From the NCBI GenBank assembly GCA_001910725.1, contig MJGA01000057.1:25815-89814 (forward strand): 64,000 nt of DNA, read 5' to 3'. Numbering within the stretch: the stretch's first letter is position 1; every line of letters starts with the position of its first letter. Below are positions 43,901 to 54,011 of this stretch, piece after piece. The DNA is from Phanerodontia chrysosporium. Its lineage: Eukaryota > Basidiomycota > Agaricomycetes > Polyporales > Phanerochaetaceae. A model generated the notes under the pieces. It worked only from the letters and a program-made list of their open reading frames with translations, was not told the origin of the DNA and ran no database searches. The translations under genes were made by a program, and so were the position numbers.

Positions 43901-46066
43901 CGCTGAGCTTGGAACAGTTTCCGGGATGTGCGGGCGCAATGGCAGGTCGTCGATGGGGGTGTCCAGTGGGTGGCGGTCCGGAGCATCATCGATTGGCGTG
44001 ATATGAAGACCGAGGCTGTCCAAATGCCGTGCCCGTGGTTTTGGCTCCGAGCCGCGCAATAGTAAACTTTCACCACTGCTTGTATGTTGAGTCTCATGGC
44101 TTTCGAGCGCATGATTGTCAGCGGTAGGGGAACCGCTCAAAGCTGCACTGTAAGTGTGCGGAGACTGGTAGGGAGGTAGCCGAGGGGACCCATAGGGGGG
44201 AGTATGCAATATATGCTCGAGAAGCCTGTCGGTGTTGGCTTGCTGCTGTTTCTCGGCTCGAAGGACCTGCTCCAAAGTACGAACTTGGATAGAAAGCTAC
44301 AAAAGTAGTGTATGAGGTCCACACATGCGTCTGCTAGACGGCATATACTCACCTCAAACATGCCCAAGGCATCGCTGAGAGCTGTGTCGCACATCTGTAG
44401 ATCGCGCTGAATCTCGTCGCGTTTGAGGTACCTCTTCAGGAACGGTCGGCGGTTTTGCCTGTCGAGAAATTCGAGGACTTGCTTGAATGCCCTGTCGGTG
44501 GACCATCAGCAGACCGCAGCATCAACGTGACCCAGGGACATACTCGATTAGACGGATCAATGGCGCTTTTAACCGATATCCGACCACCCCTAGTTTCATA
44601 GCGTCCGCACTAGAGCCCTCTGGCACTTTCGCTGGTGGGCCGTAGGGAGGAGATCCGGTTGCTTCCTCGGAGAGCCGATCGGCTTCTTCGATCTCCTGCT
44701 TCACAGAGAGCAGAATGTTGGCGCAGCGTTCAGTGAGGCGCAGACATTGCAGCCTGTTGAACTATGCGCAAAACAATGTCAGGCCGACCAAAAAACTAAC
44801 AACGAGCGTGAACCCACCTCGACGAGTTGCACCGCGTTCCAGATGCCGACCAGCACACGCGCAGCCTCTGCGAGCCCTGCGACAGGCGCAAACTGCAGCA
44901 CGTCCTGCCCGATCTCGAGTGCCTCGCGTGTCACATCGATTGCTGTGTCCACGACCGTGCTCCCGAGCACCGCCGTGGTGACCGCCTCTACTCGCTGCGC
45001 AAAATCAGTGGCGCGGCACCCCACGAATGATGCGAGAACTCACCTGTTTCGTCCGTACCCAACTGTCGCTCTGCTCGCTCGGCACGCTCCCCTTGCGGTG
45101 CCAGAGGCTGCTGTGCTCGCGTGGTGTCGCAGTACCTGGGACGTATCGCTCTGACACCGCACGCGTCCCCGCCCCCTGCTCGCCCTCGTCGAACCAGGGA
45201 CGCGGAGTCTCCGGTCGGGCCTGCCACCAATACTTCTTCTCTGCGTCGGCAGCCGCGCCAGAACGTGTGTCGACGGGAGATGCGGGCTGGGACGTCGTAC
45301 CGCGGAATGAGTGGAAGCTCAACGCGAGTTCACGAAGCGGGCTGTGACTCCGACTCCCCGGTGGCGAGGACACATGCTCTGAGTGGCTAAGAGACCGCCC
45401 TCGCCCTCCGCCCTTTCCCGGCGATGGAGCGCGCGACGTCGGTTGGGGAAGTGGATTCGAGATCACGCGTGTCATCGGGACAGCAATGAGCGACGCCGCC
45501 GTGTCTCCACGGATGGTCGATATCGACGCGCCACGCCCGCGTTTGCGCCCCTCGGAGATTGTGCTTTGGCTCGAACTGGGGGCAGTCGCCTGAGCAGCAG
45601 GTGAGACATCGCGGTGCGGCGGAGTGACGCTGACACGCGGGCTTCCAAACGTAGTCTTCTCCAGGACAGGATCCGACTTTGAGTGTAGCGCAGAGGTGGC
45701 CGGAAGTGGGATGCCCTGCTGTTTTGGCGTTGCGCCTGGCGACGACGACGAGGAATGAGTCGCAGAGAGCGGGACAGGAGGAGGAGGCATTGAGCTCGAT
45801 GCTGCTGGAGCTTTCGCTGGCCCGCGCTGCTGAGCTGTGCTTCTTTGAGGCTCCGAGGACGTGCGCGAACTGGTCTGCCTCGGGTTGCGCTTTGCGGACG
45901 AGCTTGAGCTGAAGGAAGACGTGATCGTCTGGAAGATGGAAGACTTTGTGGTGGGAGTAGAGGTAGAATTCGTCTTCACGCCATCTTTCGCCTTGTCCTC
46001 TTTTGACCGCTTCTCGGATGCGGAGTCGTTGGTAGAGGCACTGCCAGGCGCAGCGGAAGGTGACAT
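40957..46066 (-). CDS. TKL-like protein kinase with MLKL-like N-terminal helical bundle and conserved C-terminal module
   Basis: Start ATG 46066 (MSPSAAPGSASTND; A at -3). About 340 residues of Ser/Pro-rich disorder precede a helical region (EALEIGQDVLQFAPVAGLAE; CLRLTERCANILLSVKQEIE; FLKRYLKRDEIQRDLQMCDT) whose pattern fits the MLKL-type four-helix bundle and brace, then a coiled coil of Glu/Arg repeats. The kinase domain has GHGSFSEVWRG, VAVKVL, HGDLKCANVLV (42929-42943 onward), SDFGQ (DFG 42825-42833), WQAPEL and DRPSF, so all catalytic residues are present. The C-terminal module (SLPLWSPSPVKVGAVGYHQK; ESAMYHYVADADLAAPRKWF; LMLVIGTLDAQDYALFVSHS) is conserved-looking but unnamed to me. Introns include 44995-45043 and 44762-44817; every join keeps frame. 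Possible immune or cell-death signalling role is inference from the bundle-kinase pairing. Confidence 0.88.
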
Positions 46067-47609
46067 GTTTGTGCGCAACGGGGACACCGATATGTCCGTA
46101 CAAACTCCAACCTTGCAAGTAGTCGTCATGAGATCGCTTTCCGGCCACCGTAGACATCGGTCACGCACCTATGACCCACTCCCAGCCTTTTCGACACGAT
46201 AACTCGACCTGTTAATCTTGTATTCGCCACGATTTGGTCCTACAATCTGCAGGCCTCTCTCGTTGTAAGCAAATATATAATCGGGTCCGGTCACCATAGG
46301 AGACTACACGCACCTGTGATCCGCTCTGAAAGTCGCGCGGATGATAGAATGCTGCGGTCGCGAAACGTGTCTAAAGGTCCACAAGAAACCTGTACTGATG
46401 GGCAGATCTTGGACTAGCGGCGCTGATGAAGCTCTTGTCTGTGCTTGAAACAGATGGCTGCCAGAGGTGAATCCAAGGCAGAGAGATCGCAGATTGGCTT
46501 TCGCAGTCAGAGCAAGCTCGTCGTCGCGACTGCAGTCGCATCCGAGTACAGCTTTTCGGTCAGAGCTGCGGTGGGGGTCTACAGTTGCCGAGCTGTGTAT
46601 ATATACGTGGACGAGGTCCACAGAATCTCGTGCTAAGGACGTGCGGTGCCGTGGTGGGTGTTCGAAAGCAAGGTGCACATGCTCGTCGTCGCTCCGCATG
46701 TTTACGACGCCTTCAGTCCGATGACGACTCGCGGAAGGGGTAAGCAATAAGCTTCTTGACAGCCTCGCTGATCCCCGCAGTTTGCCCAAAAAGGCTCGTC
46801 CAGTCGCGCTCGCCAGGCCGGTGCACCTGCTGCAAAAGACGAAAAGACGTGACCCAGATGTTACAACGCAAAAATGACCACAAGTGCACACTTACGGTAC
46901 CGAAAATGAGGTGAGCAGCGTGGGCTAATTGTTTATATGAGGTTCTTTCTGACGGGACGATTGTTGAGACAGCATGGCTTGTTCGGCGAACTACACGCGC
47001 ATGCGGAAGCGCACCCCACAGAAATGTGGGTGCATCATGAGCAGAGTATGACACAAGTTCTGTCGCCTGCGAGTACAATCCTCGAGAGCTGCATTTGCGG
47101 AGTCCTCGGTGCTGTACCTCATGGCGGCTCCGGAGAAGGTGCGATCAAGTGTCTCAGCCAAAATAGGAAGGTTCCGTTATTCAACGCACGCTTTTGAAAA
47201 ATGCTGTACAGCTGTATAGGTCTTCTCATAACGCAATATCACTGGATATTTCTTTCACAGAATTACATAGACATAGAAGCCACTCGGTACCATATGCGGT
47301 TATCGGCGACATACTCTACCTGAAGGTGAAAGATCGATTTTGATGCAATAGGCGCCCGGAAGGTGCGCAATTTTCCTGGGATCAAAATGGTTTCTCTCGC
47401 TGCAAGCGAGCGAACTCAGGGACACCTCAGCCTGTATACCATCTTACAAGGCAGAGGAACCTCAGAGGCACTATCGCTGCAAGTTTCAGCTGCGTAGACT
47501 TGGCAGATGCGGCAAAAATTCCAAAATTGTCGTTTCGCGTTCAAACTCTCCGAATCTCGAGGTCAGCTCTATTATTAAAGGTATAGAAGTGTATAAAAAC
47601 GAAAAAAAC
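46067..47609. other. Intergenic with a possible small gene remnant
   Basis: 46713-47078 (-) is open and ends with a protein-like stretch (RDWTSLFGQTAGISEAVKKL) preceded by a possible intron (46825-46894), but no in-frame ATG was found. I do not recognise it. The rest shows nothing. Confidence 0.3.
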
Positions 47610-47708
47610 GGGCCTAGCCGGGAATTGAACCCGGGACCTCCTCCAAATGTCCAGCCCGGAGACAGGATGGGACCCTAAGAAGGAATCATACCACTAGACC
47701 ACCAGGCC
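47610..47708 (-). tRNA. tRNA-Pro(AGG) with a 27-nt intron
   Basis: On the minus strand the acceptor arms GGCCTGG and CTAGGCC pair over 7 bp (one G-T). The D arm GGTCTAGTGGTATGAT and the T arm CCGGG-TTCAATT-CCCGG match eukaryotic tRNA-Pro. The anticodon stem CCTTC pairs with GGAGG once an intron of about 27 nt after position 37 is removed. The anticodon AGG is at 47676-47674. Mature length is 72 nt before CCA. A T-rich run (GTTTTTTTCG on the minus strand, about 47609-47600) lies directly downstream, as a Pol III terminator should. Confidence 0.94.
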
Positions 47709-48800
47709 GTTGTATTAACACGTTTCAGGCACATTCTGTACCACAAACCACCTCCATTCCAGAATTCACAGCTTGTGTTGCCTGCAGGCAAGCTGTATTT
47801 CTCGCTATTCTACTACTCGGACAGCGGTATGCGATTTTGGAGGGATTTCCATCAACAATGATCTCCGCCTTCATGGAAATGGTGGGATTGCTGTCACATT
47901 CCTACGGGTGTCCTAAAATACCCAAATATACATCACTAAAATGCAGCGTGCTTGACATGAATCTACAAGAGCAACTATGTATTCTTGAGCCCTTCCTCCG
48001 CCGCACGCCGAGAAGACTTTCTACAGACTTGCCTTTTACGTCTTGCTCGGGAACTGCCGAGAGGCCTACGCAGTATTGTAGCGCTCAAAACCTTCGTTCG
48101 TCCGAACCGTCACAGAATCCTACCGCCTGACTTGGCTCGAATTGAACCGATGCTCTGTGGCATGGCATACTTGCAATTCAAGATGCTGCTGCCTTACAAT
48201 ACATCACCACAGCCTCATCTCGAGAGTGACTGCCACGAACTTCTCGTCGAGTCCTCGATACAAGGACGACCTCAGGTGAAGCTATCACAGGGGGCCCATT
48301 GTTTGATGGCCTACATCTGAGGAACCAGCAACTGTAGTAAGAGTCTACTCTAACTGCTATACAATGTGTATGGCGTACAAGGAATGCGGACCACGTCTGT
48401 GGAACGAGGAAGCAGGTGAGACTCAGGTTAGCATGAGTAGAGCATTTCGCACAACTGACTTGACACATAGACAATCTCTCCCTTTTCTCGCTCAATATAC
48501 AAGACTAGTGGGCGGCTTCTACAAGGTTGCACTGATCTATGTCACCAGCTAGCGGAAGCTGCTATCGATCTGACGATCTCACCATAACTCGGGTTTCTTT
48601 CTGCGCAAATGGACGCTCAGCAACTTCAAAACCCTCATCTTCGGCTTTTGAAGGGTTACGAGTCTGGCTTGTATATGACTGCAGTGGGATCTGGACCATA
48701 TAGGTGAGTGCGTCTTGGGTGTAGCCGTGACCGACGCGGAACTCACGCTCGCAACTATCAGGACGCTGAGGATTCAAACAAGACAAGTCTGTAACAGCCT
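47709..48800. other. Gene-poor stretch
   Basis: No frame supported. A segment near 48620-48640 resembles one near 49275-49300 (AACTTCAA...CCCTCATCTTCGG), linking it to the duplicated and F-box-like debris to the right. Confidence 0.35.
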
Positions 48801-49118
48801 GCTATACGCTCACGGTGATCGGCAATGGAACATGCGCCTTGTTTTTTCCTACACGCGTGCGCCTCAAGTGCGTGCTTTCGGGTACCAGGTCGTCTGCGGG
48901 CAGCCCCGGTACTGGAACTAGCACAAGACCGTGTGTTCTACCGCAAGTCAGATAAACCTGCAATGGCATGTCATACGCTTACAGTCATCGACAGTGGAAC
49001 ATGTACCCCTTTTAATAACGAGCGTGCACCCCAAGTACGTGTTTTCGAATGCAGGTCGTCTGCAGGCGATCCACGTACTTGAACCAGCACAAGACCCTGA
49101 GTTCTACCGCAAGTCAAC
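48801..49118 (+). repeat. Diverged tandem duplication, two units of about 150 bp
   Basis: Unit 1 (about 48801-48955) and unit 2 (about 48968-49118) share many blocks in order: GGAACATG, CGTGC-CC-CAAGT-CGTG-TTTCG, CAGGTCGTCTGC, CTGGAAC/CTTGAAC, AGCACAAGACC and GTTCTACCGCAAGTCA. Roughly three quarters of positions match by eye. In the same frame both units read as similar peptides (..GRLRAAPVLELAQDRVFYRK and ..GRLQAIHVLEPAQDPEFYRK), so this may be an internally repeated exon. Confidence 0.7.
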
Positions 49119-49258
49119 GTTGGACGGCTGTACGCGCTCCTGCTTGCGGCTGAGGATAAGGGTCTTCCTCTACCATGCACCGCTCGTGGGATGGTCTTGT
49201 GTTAGTCCAATCTTTCCTACAAAGGCAACGGTCCTGACATCTCCAGCACCACCTTTAG

Positions 49259-52116
49259 GTGCAGGAACTCATCCTCGGCAACTTCAAGCCCTCATCTTCG
49301 GTCAATTTGCCGCTGCATACGACCGATTATGCGACATGATGCCGAGGCTGACACGGCTCGCCGCGGCTAGGGCAGTCGAGGGCGTACGTCTATCTAGATG
49401 GCTCTATCACGTTATTCAGTTCGCTTCCACTGTCATCAGGGTTACAACGACTTATGGCAAAGGCGCCGATTCTAATAGTCTATCGATATAGCTTCAGGGC
49501 TAAAGCCAGTTCGCCATGCGGGTATATTCAGATGTCAGTGATTGGCCCGACCTTCGACCATTCTGTGCCAGCAACATTGCAACATGCTGTCCAACGATCT
49601 CCCACAAGCGCCTATGCCGGTCGACAGGAAAAATAGCGGATGTCGATGGATAAATTTGCTGTGCGGCATCCTCCCTCGGCAGCCTCTTCCACCGATGTAC
49701 TGCCAGCGTACGCAACAAGGTGTGCACGATTAACGACTTCCTATCGTCATGAATGCTTTTCTTCTCACGCACGTCTTCCAGTATGCTTATCCGTCGGCAT
49801 CGGTTTTTGCTCGGAAAGTCGTTACGCTTTACCCGCAGGACGACTGTATGGGATGCGTTATTGCCTTCAGAAAGTGGGCCGAGGGCCTGCTCGCCGCGGT
49901 TAGTCAGCGGTGTTTGAGGACTTCAACGTGGCCGCTCTAACGTGCACGCCAAGTGCGACCTCTCGGCAGGACCGCGTTGAACGCATACACAACTCTACTC
50001 GCTCCTACACCTTGTACCTCCTCGTGTAGGGGTGAGCGTCGTCACCTCTTTTCCACGCACAGCCTGGAGGCATGCCGAAGCGAACGTCGGGTGCCGCCGC
50101 TCGCAAGCACCCCCTCCTCGCGGTATGCTCAACTGGGCCGTTTTGACTCCCCGGTTTCCCGATGCTCCAACGTGGGGTGTTTGCGAGGTACGCATCTCTA
50201 TACAGCCCTTGCAATATCCCTCTCGGTGGGCCAAGCAACCTTCCTGGCTACTGCTGCGGTGGCTACTTGCTATCCGATGTCCGACGGCTGGCCATCGACA
50301 GCTGACGTGCGCACCGTCGGTGCTTCTAGTCTGCCCTACCGCTAGCTGTGCTTCGGCTTCCGCTCTCTCCGATAGCCTCCACATACATCTGCGAACCCAT
50401 CCATTGCTGGACGCTGCGCATGTGAAGTGCGGGATGGCCATTTGAAATCGTGTCCCTTGCGGGCCTAATGAAGGGCCTTTGTTACTGGGTACCATTCACT
50501 GACTTGTCAACTGATACCTGCCAGGTAGTCGAAAGTATGGTTTCTAAACCCCACCGTGATGACGAGTCCGGCGTTCATGGGAAGTCAAACTACTTTTCGG
50601 TGCGTGCGAAATCTTTTCCCTGCAGCGACTCGTACCATGACGCCTTTCAGTTACGGCATTTATGTTGAAAACACGAGTAGCGGCGGGCTCCTCTCCCAGG
50701 GTGCGGGATACTAGGGAACTTCGAGATGATGTGACGTGTTCGACCTGGTCGGCCAGGCACGGGCTTCTCTGCCTCACTGACACATTGCGGCTATTCCAGG
50801 CTCCATTTTCCCTTCATATGTTTTGACTACCGGAGAGGGCACAGGTCGATTTCTTCCTTCAACCTCCACTTGTTCGGCACGCAGGCAGCATAGCAAGCAG
50901 CCCATAATCGTACGTCCCTGCTGTATCACCAGACCGCCGACTGAAGCGTAACTCTATCAAGGTATCCGGGTCCAGTCAGGAGCGCATCATGACGGCCCGT
51001 GCTCTGCATAGTAGTCCGGCACGGCTGGCTTGCGCGGCGCGCTCTCTGTAGTTCCTCCGACTCGCATTACCGCCAGCCAGAACTGGTCTAGTCTTGCGCG
51101 CGGAGGCTTTGAGGCTGACATAGGCCGATACAACTTGCGGACGAGTCGGCTCGGTGCCGGACAGAATAAGCTCAGTTGAACGCCTACAGAGTGTTTTCAA
51201 CGCCTAACAGGCGCGCATCTCTCAGGTTCGACTCAATTAATAGACAGCCGTGCCGTCACCTTAAGAGGGTTTGGTCTTCTCGTTCGTGGCAACATACCTC
51301 CGCTGACCACCACTATGCATACGGACGCCCTTCTAGAACTATTCAACGCCCTCCGGCTCCCATGCTACTGCGCGCGCTGCACTGATAGCATTTGGCGCTC
51401 CCTATCGCCAATTTGGCACTTTGTATTTGCACGAGACACAATGACATCGCCGCCGAGCCCTAGACCGTATGGGACAGGCCAGGAGCAGGGGCGCCGGCAG
51501 AGGACGTGCGTAACGCGTTATCACTATCTGTCAAGACGCATTTTTCGCTATTCCTCCGACTTTCCAACCTGCCCTTCCTCCGCGAAGCCGACGTGATCCA
51601 TTTACGCTGTCCATTCGCTGCGTATTAACTCTAGTCTATCTTTTTATACACAGGGTCGCACCGGGGCAAGGGATCCACAATCTCGCACCAACGTGCCCAA
51701 GCCTTGCAGGGTTGACCGGATCCACGCACCACTCAGAACCGACCATCGCCCTTCCCAAACCCTGATACAAGTGGGTAGCCTGGAGGTACGTTCTACTGCA
51801 AAAGGTAGCCTCGCTTTTGCAGATCGATCTCATACGGTTACATTTGCTATCTCGCATGTACAGGTCCGGCTTCTGGCCCCCATCGTCCGCCATAAGCGAC
51901 GACACTCTTCTGCATTCATCGGAAGGAATAGTCATCAGACACACGGCTTTGTCCCCTCGCCATCTTGGCTCGGTGGTTCGTGCAGCATGCGATTGGCTCG
52001 CTCTCCTCTTTTACCCTTACGTATACCCAAATTTGACCCACGCAGTGTTTGTCAGCCGATTCGCAGCTGATACCTCCCTCGAGGTCGCGCCTCTCCTTTC
52101 AACCGAGGTTGTTTAG
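49259..52116 (+). pseudogene. F-box/LRR-like gene fragments
   Basis: Isolated stretches read as leucine-rich protein on the plus strand: 49262-49336 (QELILGNFKPSSSVNLPLHT), 49340-49400 (MPRLTRLAA), 51503-51628 (DVRNALSLSVKTHFSLFLRL up to a TAA) and 51985-52116 (LALLFYPYVYPNLTHAVFVS up to a TAG). They resemble pieces of the F-box/LRR-like proteins common in Agaricomycetes but are not joined by any frame and intron model I could build; frame breaks intervene. One or more decayed genes, or genes with many sequencing indels. Extent and number are uncertain. Confidence 0.35.
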
Positions 52117-52758
52117 GTTTGAAGGGTCGCATGTACTTACCGTCGGCATGATAGGCCAGGAGGTGTCTTCAAATTCGGCGCAAATGGCAGGTATCCTGTT
52201 TTTGCTTATTTCGCCATACAGGTGCGATTCGTGCCGAAAGCAGTACACTTTGCTGACGTATCATTTCGACTCTCGCACTCTAGCCCATTGGGTACTCTGG
52301 AGATTCACCGGAAGCCGAGATTGCCCCTTGGCGTACTCCTGAGAAGCGGGCTGCAGAATCCGATAGTCAGAAACTGCCCATGGGAAAGGTCTCTTTGAGA
52401 GGAAGGAGGACGATCAAGGCACCCCAGGCGCGGACGGGCACCAGCTAACGCGCGGCTTCGAGCAGCAGAATCTCGGAGATACTGATGGGGGCGTTTACCG
52501 CCCGTGCGGTGCCCTATCAAGGTGGCGACAGACGTCTGTGGCACTATTCAATATGTTAACTTCATTCATTCGCTCGCAATTGGTCCGCCGGTGGACACAG
52601 GGATTCGACATGGACGGGACAAACAATGCACGCTAAAGACTTCGCGGTGATACCGATCAGGAGCTTCCTACGAATCTTAGTTCCAGGCCAAGTTCAGGCT
52701 CGACTTCTCTCTTCTCCGCCGTACCTCGATTCGGCCATTTTAAAATGTCCGTCTGGGT
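52117..52758. other. Intergenic, promoter of the WOPR gene
   Basis: No gene supported. Confidence 0.4.
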
Positions 52759-52765
52759 TATAAGG
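52759..52765 (+). promoter_or_regulatory. TATA box of the WOPR gene
   Basis: TTATAAG begins 53 nt upstream of the ATG at 52812. Confidence 0.5.
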
Positions 52766-52811
52766 TCCTTGCCTCCGCTCGCTCAGACGGTCCAGTTTAG
52801 TCCCCCGCACC

Positions 52812-54011
52812 ATGTCTACCCGGTCATCCTCGTCAGCACCTGCCAACGGCCAGCCGTTCGTCACCCATCCTGCTTTGCGTATGTCCGCTTGTCTCCGATG
52901 TAACTTTGGCTCTTACCAGCTCCCCAGACCTACGCGACGCCCGAGATGCGCATATAGTATTCGAAGCCGTTCGCCTGAACATTTTGCCGCTCATAACCCG
53001 CCGATTGACGACTGTCGAGCGAGAGCAACTCGTGTCTGGGAACGTCTTTGTATGGGAAGAGGCAGAGCATAAGCAAGGTATGTCGTGCCCATTGATAAAA
53101 ATGCAAATCAACGCTGACCGACCCAGGTGGCCTGGAACGCTGGACAGACGGCAGACGATGGTGAGTCTTTCCGCCCTCCTGATTGATCCCGAGCAGTCAC
53201 TGAAGACGCCCTACAGGTCACAAAGTCGCATGCGGGGCGATTACCTCTTTTATGAAGAAAAGATCGATATCACACCCGAAGAGCGGGACGCCAAGGCCGC
53301 CGTCGGTGAGTTCATCCAGCCTTCTTGTCACAGACCTGCGCAAGTCTGAACAATTCAAACCGCAAACCAGGGCGCGAAAGACCTTGGATCCCTTCTCGTA
53401 CCAGCCCGCTCCCGTCCGTCGCCAGGATCGGCCTTCGAAGCAGACGGGCTAACGAAGCAGACATATTCCATTCAAGTCCACAGTAGCAGCTACGAATCCC
53501 CCAAAAAGTGCACATTGTAGCCTATTTCTCGGTGAGCTCTTTCTCCATTGGGTCATCATTCACGCGCTGACAGATATTCAGGGCGACGATTACACCCGTC
53601 TCCCCGTCGTCGACAACTACGAGTACCTCCGCAACATCCGCATCCCAGACGGAGTATACTTTGCCAAAGGCAACCTGCCAAGAGCGGACGCATCGTACTC
53701 AACATTGGCGAGGATCGTGAACACGACCATGACGCTTATGACGACCAACCCGGTTGGATCACACCGTCGTGGCCGCAGTCTCCATCCGAGGGGGACACGA
53801 TGTCGTTGGACCATCTCGGCATAGTTCATTGTCGTCAAGCTCTTCAGGCTCGCCATATGCGCAGCAGCCCGGTCGGCCGTCACCTCGCCTGATCATACGG
53901 ACGCGCGATATTCGCTCCCACGTCTGTCACCGTGGCACCTCCGCATCATCTGACCGGACAGCCGCGCCCAGCATGCATTTCGGGAAGCCCCTACAGTCCG
54001 CTCACACCTGA
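52812..54011 (+). CDS. WOPR (Gti1/Pac2) transcription factor
   Basis: ATG 52812 (MSTRSSSSAPANGQPFVTHP). Exon 2 gives LRDARDAHIVFEAVRLNILP and SGNVFVWEEAEHKQ; the next exons give GGLERWTDGRRW and SQSRMRGDYLFYEEK, the WOPRa half. WOPRb follows with RPSKQTG, LTKQTYSIQV and PKKWH-like AYFS, then LPVVDNYEYLRNIRIPDGVY. WOPR proteins (Wor1, Ryp1, Pac2) are DNA-binding master regulators of morphology and development. Introns: about 52877-52927, 53076-53126, 53160-53217 and two more. One-base losses break the frame near 53451 and 53512, both inside WOPRb, and at least two more occur after 53690, so the C-terminal tail (acidic, then Ser-rich with SPYAQQPGR) is split over three frames. The end point is approximate. 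Confidence 0.85.
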
